Made by a program: the position numbers and the translations under genes. DNA of 7,574 nt, taken from assembly GCA_903831925.1 (NCBI GenBank), contig CAIKZV010000490.1, positions 1 to 7,574 of the forward strand, read 5' to 3'. Positions 1-6,400 of this stretch are shown one piece after another. Source of the stretch: an uncultured Burkholderiales bacterium. Lineage in GTDB: Bacteria; Pseudomonadota; Gammaproteobacteria; Burkholderiales; Burkholderiaceae_E. The first letter of the stretch is position 1. Each line of letters starts with the position of its first letter. The notes beneath the pieces were generated by a model. The model searched no databases. It was not told where the DNA came from and worked only from the letters and a program-made list of their open reading frames with translations.

Positions 1-1
1 C

Positions 2-700
2 ATGATCGAGATTCGCGCCGCCGGTGAGCGCGGCCATGCGCAACATGGCTGGCTCGACTCCTGGCACAGTTTTTCCTTTGCCGAGTATCGCGATCCGGCG
101 CATATGGGCTTTGGCCCCCTGCGCGTCATCAACGAGGACCGCATCGTGGCCGGTGCCGGGTTCGGCACGCATGGTCATCGCGACATGGAGATCATCAGCT
201 ATGTGCTCGATGGTGCGCTGGCCCACCAGGACAGTCTGGGCAACGGCTCGGTGATTCGCCCGGGCGATGTGCAGCGCATGAGCGCAGGCACCGGCGTCAT
301 GCACTCCGAGTTCAATCATCTCCAGGATGCGCCAACGCATTTCCTGCAGATCTGGATCGAGCCTGACCGGCGCGGTATCGCCCCGGGTTACGACGAGCGT
401 CACTTCCCGATGACGCAGCGGCGCGGCCTGTTGCGCCTGCTTGCTTCGCCCGACGGTGCTGAAGGCTCGCTCACGATTGCCCAGTCGGCGCGCCTTTACG
501 CCGGCTTGTTCGACGGTGACGAGCAAGCGCGATTGCCGATCGAGGTCGGGCGCAGGGTGTATGTGCACGTTGCCCGCGGTCAGGTCGCGATCAACGGGCT
601 TGCGCTTGGCGCCGGCGATGCCGCGAAACTGGTCGCCGAGCCGATGCTCATCGTCGACCGCGGCGACCAGGCGGAAGTGCTGGTGTTCGATTTGCCCTGA
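2..700 (+). CDS. yhhW: Pirin family protein, YhhW-type (quercetinase-like bicupin)
   Basis: This 232-residue protein matches E. coli YhhW (231 aa) closely in length and motifs. Visible landmarks are the N-terminal RGHAQHGWLDSWHSFSF segment (residues 10-26), then GFGTHGHRDMEI (53-64), MSAGTGVMHSE (93-103) and a C-terminal VLVFDLP. The four metal ligands known from YhhW (His57, His59, His101, Glu103) are all present at the same numbers, so the N-terminal cupin should bind a metal. The C-terminal cupin half (about 130-232) lacks such a set, as usual for pirins. YhhW has quercetin 2,3-dioxygenase activity in vitro. The physiological substrate is unknown, and a redox-sensing role is an alternative. 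There is no signal peptide, so it is expected to be cytoplasmic. The ATG lies at the window edge, so its ribosome-binding site cannot be checked, but the start matches the family N-terminus (MIxxRxAxERGHAxHGWLDS). It is followed in the same direction by a flavodoxin-like gene. Confidence 0.93.
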   Translation: MIEIRAAGERGHAQHGWLDSWHSFSFAEYRDPAHMGFGPLRVINEDRIVAGAGFGTHGHRDMEIISYVLDGALAHQDSLGNGSVIRPGDVQRMSAGTGVMHSEFNHLQDAPTHFLQIWIEPDRRGIAPGYDERHFPMTQRRGLLRLLASPDGAEGSLTIAQSARLYAGLFDGDEQARLPIEVGRRVYVHVARGQVAINGLALGAGDAAKLVAEPMLIVDRGDQAEVLVFDLP

Positions 701-717
701 GCCTGCTTTCCAAACTG

Positions 718-723
718 AAAGGA
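718..723 (+). promoter_or_regulatory. Shine-Dalgarno site AAAGGA in front of a short leader ORF
   Basis: AAAGGA is the best ribosome-binding sequence in the pirin-flavodoxin gap. It lies 8 bases before GTG 732 and 11 bases before the in-frame ATG 735. It is more than 50 bases from the flavodoxin ATG at 776, too far to serve that start directly. It therefore points to translation of the small frame at 735-779. Confidence 0.45.
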
Positions 724-734
724 AACTGATCGTG

Positions 735-779
735 ATGCGTGTCGTGGTTGTCGATTGTTCGGTCGGGGTGATTGCATGA
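735..779 (+). CDS. Possible 14-residue leader ORF overlapping the flavodoxin start
   Basis: The frame reads MRVVVVDCSVGVIA and ends in a TGA (777-779) that overlaps the flavodoxin ATG (776-778) as ATGA, the classic arrangement for translational coupling. It could also begin at GTG 732, in frame. A purine-rich AAAGGA stands 8-11 bases upstream. The peptide has no recognisable family. It may be a coupling leader whose translation delivers ribosomes to the next gene, or it may be a relic of a duplicated flavodoxin 5' end, since both frames share CGTGTCGT and begin with an R-V-V-V strand. Short frames of this size arise by chance, so the call is tentative. Confidence 0.3.
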   Translation: MRVVVVDCSVGVIA

Positions 780-1339
780 GCCGTGTCGTCGTGGCATTTC
801 ATTCGGGTTATGGGCATACCCGAAGCGTGGCGCAGGCTGTCAAGGAAGGTGCCGCGTCGGTACCGGGCGTCAGTGCCGAACTGCTCGACGTCACGCAGAC
901 TGCCGAGCCCGGGTGGGCTTCGCTGGCCGCGGCCGATGCAATCGTGTTCGGTTCGCCGACCTACATGGGCGGTGTGTCGGCCGACTTCAAGAAATTTGCT
1001 GACGAGAGTGCCAAGGTCTGGTTCACCCAGGGCTGGAAGAACAAGATCGCCGGCGGATTCACCTGTTCGCTGAACATGAGCGGCGACAAGTATTCGACCC
1101 TGATGTACTTCGTGACATTGGCGATGCAGCACAGCATGGTCTGGGTCGGAACCGGCTTGATGCCGGGCCGCCAGCCGGGGCATCCCGATGAAATCAATCG
1201 CCTCGGCTCGGCCATCGGGGTGATGGCTCAGGCCGACAATGTGCCGCCCGATCAGTCGCCGCCTGCGGGCGACATCGAGACGGCGCGACTTTACGGCAAG
1301 CGGATCGGTGAAATGAGCGTCAGGGGCGTTCGCCAGTGA
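776..1339 (+). CDS. Flavodoxin-fold FMN protein, NAD(P)H:quinone oxidoreductase / WrbA-like
   Basis: This 187-residue protein has the flavodoxin fold. A first beta strand (RVVVAFHS, residues 3-10) leads into the FMN phosphate loop HSGYGHTRSVA (9-19). A second flavin loop GSPTYMGG (59-66) is followed by the DFKKFADES helix (70-78). The family uses bound FMN to reduce quinones or related acceptors with NAD(P)H in the cytoplasm. It is shorter than E. coli WrbA (198 aa), and the region around residues 94-104 (GFTCSLNMSGD) replaces the WrbA glycine-rich GTGGGQEQT loop, so I do not assign the wrbA symbol. I chose ATG 776 because it starts directly at the first strand and has GGGGTG five bases upstream. 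The in-frame TTG at 755 adds only seven residues and has no better site. It follows the pirin gene by 75 bases, with no terminator seen, so the two probably share a transcript. An NADPH-dependent FMN reductase label is the main alternative. Confidence 0.85.
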   Translation: MSRVVVAFHSGYGHTRSVAQAVKEGAASVPGVSAELLDVTQTAEPGWASLAAADAIVFGSPTYMGGVSADFKKFADESAKVWFTQGWKNKIAGGFTCSLNMSGDKYSTLMYFVTLAMQHSMVWVGTGLMPGRQPGHPDEINRLGSAIGVMAQADNVPPDQSPPAGDIETARLYGKRIGEMSVRGVRQ

Positions 1340-1439
1340 CGCTCCGGTCATTCCGCGACGGGCACGCCGGGTTGCCGCTAAAGCCATCTCGGCGTTTGCT
1401 CATCCTGACGGCGACGTTCCCCGCGGTGAGTGGCTGAGG

Positions 1440-1445
1440 TATAAA
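1440..1445 (+). promoter_or_regulatory. Candidate sigma70 -10 (TATAAA) for fpr
   Basis: TATAAA matches the -10 consensus at five of six positions and stands out in very GC-rich sequence. Seventeen bases upstream is only a weak -35 (TTCCCC, 1417-1422). Transcription would start near 1452 and give a leader of about 120 bases before the fpr ATG. I see no SoxS or other activator box that I could name with confidence. Confidence 0.35.
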
Positions 1446-1507
1446 CCGGGGCGCGCAGCGAGGTGCCTGCGTCCGCGGCATGCTCCCTGCGCCGGCGGCC
1501 TGTCGCT

Positions 1508-1573
1508 ATCCCGTCGCCTTCTTGCCCTGTTGCTCCCTGATCCGCCGCCTCCACATCCTGACCACGCCCGTCC
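1508..1573 (+). promoter_or_regulatory. C-rich, G-poor leader upstream of fpr (possible Rho-loading site)
   Basis: In these 66 bases I count 33 C, 16 T, 11 G and 6 A, about three C per G in a region where C and G are otherwise similar. Such C-over-G bubbles are typical of Rho utilisation sites and of unstructured leaders. There is no clear Shine-Dalgarno sequence before the fpr ATG. No gene is supported elsewhere in the 1340-1573 gap, and no intrinsic terminator hairpin with a T-run is visible behind the flavodoxin gene. The regulatory role is inference from composition only. Confidence 0.25.
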
Positions 1574-2350
1574 ATGTCTGCCTTCAATACCGAAACCGTT
1601 CTCGAGGTTCATCACTGGAACGATTCGCTCTTCAGCTTCAAGACCACCCGCGATCCGTCGCTGCGGTTTCGCAATGGCCATTTCGTGATGATCGGCCTGC
1701 AAGTCGACGGCAAGCCGCTGCTGCGCGCCTACAGCGTGGCCAGCGCCAACTACGAAGAGAACCTCGAATTTCTGAGCATCAAGGTGCCCGATGGGCCGCT
1801 GACTTCCCGCCTGCAGCATCTGAAGCCGGGTGACGCCGTGCTGGTCGGTCGCAAGCCCACCGGCACGCTGGTGATCGACGATCTCACACCGGCCAGCCAT
1901 CTCTATCTCTTTGGCACCGGCACGGGGCTGGCGCCGTTCATGTCGATCGTGCGCGATCCCGAGACCTATGAACGTTTCGAGAAGGTCGTGCTGGTGCATG
2001 GCGTGCGCGAGGTCAGCGAACTGGCCTATGCCGATTACCTGCAGACCGATCTGCCCGGCAATGACTTTTTCGGCGAGATGGTCCGCGAGCGGCTCATCTA
2101 CTACCCGACGGTGACCCGCGAGCCGTTTCGCAATCGCGGACGGATCACTGAACTCATCGAGAGCGACAAGCTGACCCATGACATCGGTCTGCCGCCGCTG
2201 TCGCCTGCCAACGACCGGGCGATGCTGTGTGGCAGCCCTGGGATGCTGGCCGACACCCGCGTCCTGCTCGATGCGCGCGGGTTCACCATTTCGCCGTCGA
2301 TCGGTGTGCCGGGCGATTACCTGATCGAGCGCGCCTTCGTCGAAAAATAG
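1574..2350 (+). CDS. fpr: Ferredoxin--NADP+ reductase, bacterial FPR type
   Basis: The 258-residue enzyme exchanges electrons between NADP(H) and ferredoxin or flavodoxin through FAD, in the cytoplasm. The FAD domain carries RAYSVAS (residues 51-57), the RxYS flavin motif, and the segment IKVPDGPLTS (69-78). The NADP domain carries GTGTGLAPF (114-122), VHGVR (141-145), YYPTVTRE (176-183) and CGSPGML (219-225). The C-terminus AFVEK is typical of bacterial FPRs, in which the last residues shape the flavin and nicotinamide pocket. The length is normal (about 248-258). ATG 1574 is the only start that gives the usual N-terminus. There is no obvious ribosome-binding site, and the upstream leader is pyrimidine-rich. 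In proteobacteria FPRs feed Fe-S cluster repair, radical enzymes and oxidative stress defence. The upstream flavodoxin-fold protein could be a partner, but its WrbA/quinone reductase character argues against it being an electron-carrier flavodoxin. The gene ends 26 bases from a convergent transporter gene. Confidence 0.95.
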   Translation: MSAFNTETVLEVHHWNDSLFSFKTTRDPSLRFRNGHFVMIGLQVDGKPLLRAYSVASANYEENLEFLSIKVPDGPLTSRLQHLKPGDAVLVGRKPTGTLVIDDLTPASHLYLFGTGTGLAPFMSIVRDPETYERFEKVVLVHGVREVSELAYADYLQTDLPGNDFFGEMVRERLIYYPTVTREPFRNRGRITELIESDKLTHDIGLPPLSPANDRAMLCGSPGMLADTRVLLDARGFTISPSIGVPGDYLIERAFVEK

Positions 2351-2376
2351 CGCTTTGCCGGTCGCGCCTTGCGGTC

Positions 2377-3297
2377 TCAGCGCCGTTCGCGCTGCGCCAG
2401 CAATTCATTGGCCAGAAGGGCCGACAGCACCAGCGCGCCGCCTTGCAGCGTTGCGGCGCCGGGCTGCTCGCCTGCCCACAGCCAGGCCCAGATCGGCCCG
2501 AGCACCACTTCAAGCAGGCCGAGCAGGGCGACTTCATACGGCGGCAGGTGGATGGCAGCCCGGACCATCAGCATGCAGGGCAATCCGAGCTGAAAAACGC
2601 CCAGGGCGCTGAGGATGGCGATGTCATGGGCACTTGCAGTCAGGGGCCATGCCAGCGGCAGGGTGACGGCCATGCTGATCACCGCACCGAGCATCACCGC
2701 CGGCACCAGGTTCAGCCGGGCGCCGGTGCGCTTGAGCACCACGATATTGACCGCGGCAGCCATCGGTACCGCCATCGCGATCAGCATGCCTTGCAGGCCG
2801 TCGCTCGAAAGACCTTCCAGCGACATCCAGATCAGTCCGCCCGCGGCCACGATGATGGCGCCCCAGGTGCGCAGCGGCACCGGCTCGCGCAGCACCACCA
2901 TGCCCAGCAGCGCCGCCAGCAGCGGTGAGGCGGCCATGACCACCAGCACATTGGCGACCGTGGTGCGGGTCAGCGCGACCATGAAGCAGGTGAACATGAT
3001 CGACCACATGATTCCGGACGCAAGCCCTGGCCAGCCCGAGGCTCGAACCTCCGAAATCCAGCGTCCCCGGTGGGTGGCTGCCAGCGCTGCGATGACGAAG
3101 ATCGCGCACACCAGCGAGCGCCAGAAGGCGATCTCATAGCCGCGGGCATGGTCCAGCAGCCGGGTGGCGACACCGGCTGTGCTCCACAGAACGGCGCACA
3201 GCACCATCGTCAGGAGTGCCCGCCGGTAGGTCGGGCTGGCGTGGCCGTGGCGCGCGGGTCGGATCTCGGAATGGGGGGCGGCTTGCACGCTGACCAC
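2377..3297 (-). CDS. EamA/DMT superfamily inner-membrane transporter
   Basis: This 306-residue, very hydrophobic protein has the two-repeat architecture of EamA (DMT) permeases, with about ten membrane helices. The first repeat covers residues 28-160, starting with LLTMVLCAVLWSTAGVATRLL and including the conserved ASPLLAALLGMVVLREPVP (123-141). The second covers 168-300, with LPPYEVALLGLLEVVLGPIWAW (251-272) followed by GEQPG, the second-repeat counterpart. These proteins export or import small metabolites such as amino acids or purines, but the substrate cannot be read from the sequence. The start used is GTG at 3295-3297. It lacks a Shine-Dalgarno sequence, and the first 27 residues (polar, basic) precede helix 1, so the true start is uncertain. 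GTG at codon 4 is an alternative, while ATG at codon 31 would cut into helix 1. An ATG at 3338-3340 is out of frame by one base across a G8 tract. The gene is divergent from dnaE and convergent with fpr. Confidence 0.88.
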   Translation of the reverse strand: MVSVQAAPHSEIRPARHGHASPTYRRALLTMVLCAVLWSTAGVATRLLDHARGYEIAFWRSLVCAIFVIAALAATHRGRWISEVRASGWPGLASGIMWSIMFTCFMVALTRTTVANVLVVMAASPLLAALLGMVVLREPVPLRTWGAIIVAAGGLIWMSLEGLSSDGLQGMLIAMAVPMAAAVNIVVLKRTGARLNLVPAVMLGAVISMAVTLPLAWPLTASAHDIAILSALGVFQLGLPCMLMVRAAIHLPPYEVALLGLLEVVLGPIWAWLWAGEQPGAATLQGGALVLSALLANELLAQRERR

Positions 3298-3309
3298 GAC
3301 GCGGGCGTT

Positions 3310-3317
3310 GGGGGGGG
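3310..3317. repeat. G8 homopolymer in the transporter 5' leader
   Basis: Eight consecutive G on the plus strand (C8 in the transporter mRNA) lie between the candidate -10 and the GTG start. A second run of six G (3273-3278) lies in codons 6-8 of the transporter. Runs of this length can slip during replication and are prone to sequencing error. Removing one base would place the ATG at 3338-3340 in frame with the transporter. Confidence 0.6.
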
Positions 3318-3320
3318 CGG

Positions 3321-3329
3321 ATGATAACA
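3321..3329 (-). promoter_or_regulatory. Candidate extended -10 (TGTTATCAT) for the EamA transporter
   Basis: Read on the minus strand this is TGTTATCAT, fitting the extended -10 pattern TGnTATnnT, which can work without a good -35. No -35 is visible 16-18 bases upstream. Transcription would begin near 3314, leaving a leader of roughly 17 bases before GTG 3297 that contains most or all of the C8 run and has no ribosome-binding site. Confidence 0.35.
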
Positions 3330-3394
3330 GTGGCCGGCATGGCGAGGCGGTGGTCAGGATGCGCCTCGCACAGGGTCCGGGCGCGGTGCGGCGG

Positions 3395-3400
3395 TAGAAT
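3395..3400 (+). promoter_or_regulatory. Candidate -10 (TAGAAT) for dnaE, implying a leaderless transcript
   Basis: TAGAAT matches TATAAT at five of six positions and ends only six bases before the dnaE ATG at 3407. With normal -10 to start spacing, transcription would begin at about 3406-3408, at the ATG itself. No Shine-Dalgarno sequence lies upstream (the bases before ATG are CGGCAG), which fits a leaderless mRNA. No good -35 is present 16-18 bases upstream (AGGGTC at 17), which lowers confidence. Confidence 0.4.
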
Positions 3401-3406
3401 CGGCAG

Positions 3407-6400
3407 ATGGCCGCGCCCCGCTTCGTTCACCTCAGAGTCCGATCCGAGTATTCGATCAGCGATTCGATTGTCCGGATCGATCCCCTGATCGAGGCTGCTG
3501 CGGCCGACGGTCAGGGCGCACTCGCGCTCACCGACAGCGCAAACCTGTTTGCCTGGATCAAGTTCTATCGGGCGGCGCGCTCGGGTGGCATCAAGCCTTT
3601 GCTGGGTGTGGACGCCTGGATCACCAATCCGGCCGATCGCGAGCGCCCCTTCAGAGCGCTGCTGCTGGTTCGCAATCGCACCGGCTATCGCAATCTGTGC
3701 CAGCTGCTGTCGCGGGCCTGGCTCGACAACGAGTGGCGCGGTCGTGGTGAGATCGACCGCGACTGGTTCGATGCCCTGTCGCTCGACAGCCAGGGCGATC
3801 ATGGCCTGATCGCCCTGTCGGGCGCCCATCAGGGCGATGTCGGCGTCGCACTGGCGGCCGGAAACCTCGAGGCTGCCGCCGACCTCGCGCGCAAGTGGGA
3901 GGCCCGTTTTCCGGGGGCCTTCTACCTTGAGCTGCAGCGAACCGGTCAGCCTCAGGTCGAAGCCCATGTGCGCGCTGCCGCCGCGCTGGCGGCGAGCCTC
4001 GGTTTGCCGGTGGTGGCAACGCACCCGGTGCAGTTTCTGGCGCGCGACGATTTCCGGGCGCATGAAGCGCGCGTCTGTATCGCAGAGGGCGAGATCCTGG
4101 CCAATCCGCGGCGTGTGAGCCGCTTTGCCGAGACCCAGTATTTCTGCACGCAGCAGGAGATGGTCGAGCGTTTTGCCGATCTGCCCGAGGCGATCGAGAA
4201 TTCGGTGCTGATCGCGCAGCGCTGCAATCTCACGATGGAACTGGGCAAGTCGTTTCTGCCTGAGTTTCCGACCCCCGATGGCCTGTCGATCGAGGCCTAC
4301 CTGCAAAAGCTCGCCCGCGAGGGGCTCGAGTTGCGTCTGGCGCGCAGCTTTCCGGATGAGGCCAGGCGCGACGCCGAGCGCGGCCGTTATCTCGATCGGC
4401 TCGAGATCGAATGCCAGACCATCGTGAAGATGGGCTTTCCGGGCTACTTCCTGATCGTGGCCGACTTCATCAACTGGGCCAAGGCCAATGGGGTGCCGGT
4501 CGGGCCGGGGCGGGGTTCTGGCGCCGGCTCGCTGGTGGCGTACTCGCTTGGGATCACCGATCTCGACCCCTTGCCCTATTCACTGCTTTTCGAGCGTTTC
4601 CTGAATCCGGAGCGGGTCTCGATGCCCGACTTCGATATCGATTTCTGCCAGGACAAGCGCTGGATGGTGATCGAGTATGTGCGCGACAAATACGGCGCCC
4701 AGGCGGTCTCGCAGATTGCCACCTTCGGCACGATGGCCTCCAAGGCGGTCATTCGCGATGCCGGGCGTGTGCTCGATATGCCCTACAGCCTGTGCGACCA
4801 GCTCTCTAAACTCATTCCGATCGTCCAGGCCAAGCCGCTCTCGCTGGCCAAGGCCCGCGAAGCCGAGCCGCTGCTGCGCGAGCGCGAAGAAAAGGAAGAG
4901 GAAGTGCGGGGCCTGCTTACCCTGGCCGAGTCGCTCGAAGACCTCACCCGCAATGTCGGCATGCATGCCGGCGGCGTGCTGATCGCGCCCGGCCAATTGA
5001 CCGATTTCTGCCCGCTCTATCGCGCCCCGGGCACGGATTCGGTCGTGGCGCAGTTCGACAAGGACGATGTCGAGGCCGTCGGTCTGGTCAAGTTCGACTT
5101 CCTCGGTCTGCGCAACCTCACCATCATTCAGCTCGCGGTCGATTACATCAATCGCAATGATCCGCAGCGCGCGCTCGACCTGTCGCTGCTCACCTTCGAC
5201 GATCCCAAGGCCTTCAAGATTCTCAAGGATGCCAACACCGCGGCGATCTTCCAGGTCGAGGGCGATGGCATGAAAAAGCTGCTGCGCAAGCTCGCGCCCG
5301 ATCGCTTCGAAGACATCATCGCGGTGCTGGCGCTCTACCGGCCGGGCCCGCTCGGCTCAGGCATGGTCGATGACTTCATCCTGCGCAAGAAGGGTCAGCA
5401 GAAGATCGATTATTTCCATCCCGATTTGCGGCAGTGCCTGGAGCCGACCTACGGCGTCATCGTCTACCAGGAACAGGTGATGCAGATTGCGCAGATCATC
5501 GCCGGCTACACCCTGGGCGGCGCCGATCTGCTGCGTCGCGCGATGGGCAAGAAAAAGGCCGAGGAGATGGCGCAGCAGCGCGCGATCTTCACCGAAGGCG
5601 CGGCGGCCAAAGGGCATGACCCGGCGCTGGCCACGCAGCTGTTCGACCTGATGGAGAAATTCGCCGAGTACGGCTTCAACAAATCGCACACTGCGGCGTA
5701 TGCGGTCATCACCTACCAGACCGCCTGGCTCAAGGCGCACTATCCGGCCGAGTTTATTGCGGCCACGCTGTCGTCCGATATGGACGACACCGACAAGGTC
5801 CATCAGTTCGTCAAGGACGCCCAGGACAACTCGGTCGTCATCATGCCGCCCGACATCAATCACTCGGGCTATCGCTTTGATCCGGTCAAGGCCGGCACGG
5901 TGAGATATGGCCTGGGCGCGGTCAAAGGGACCGGCGAGGGTGCGGTGCTCGACATCCTGCGTGCCCGCGAATCGGGGCCCTTCGCCGATCTCTTCGATTT
6001 TTGCGCCCGGGTCGACCGGCGCCTGGTCAATCGCCGCACGATCGAGGCGCTGGTGCGTTCCGGTGCCTTCGATGCACTCGAGCCTGATCGCGCCCGATTG
6101 CTCGCCAATGTCGGTCGGGCCATGGATGATGCCGATCAGCAGGCAGCGGCGGCCGGGCAGTCGAGTCTCTTCGGTGACGCCGGCAGTGGTGCGGCCATGG
6201 CGCCTCAATGGGTGAATGCGCCGCCCTGGGACGAACGTCGCCGCCTGCAGGAAGAAAAGGCAGCGTTGGGTTTTTACCTCAGCGGCCATCTGTTCAAGGG
6301 CTATGAGGCCGAGGTCCGCCGTTTCGTCAGGACGCGGCTTGCCGATCTGCCGCGAATGGCCGAATCGGCGCACGGCGCGGTGCCGGTGACTGTCGCCGGC

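Noticed and set aside
1340..1439. Intrinsic terminator behind the flavodoxin gene
   Set aside because: I looked for an inverted repeat followed by a T-run and found only short GC-rich complementarities with no T-run.
1480..1833. 117-codon plus-strand frame beginning in the fpr leader
   Set aside because: It has no ribosome-binding site, and most of it overlaps fpr in another frame. The encoded sequence simply reflects the C-rich leader and the fpr shadow.
1400..2179. 259-codon minus-strand frame opposite fpr
   Set aside because: It lies antisense to a clear ferredoxin-NADP+ reductase, is low complexity (runs of G, S and R near its end) and has no family resemblance.
2227..2928. 233-codon plus-strand frame opposite the transporter
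   Set aside because: It is rich in His, Gln and Arg, which is typical of the antisense of a hydrophobic membrane-protein gene. It overlaps the end of fpr and has no motif.
3134..4306. 390-codon open frame on the minus strand opposite the dnaE PHP domain and overlapping the transporter start
   Set aside because: It overlaps two well-supported genes, shows no recognisable motif and has shadow-like composition. The only useful part is the ATG at 3338-3340, discussed as a possible alternative transporter start.
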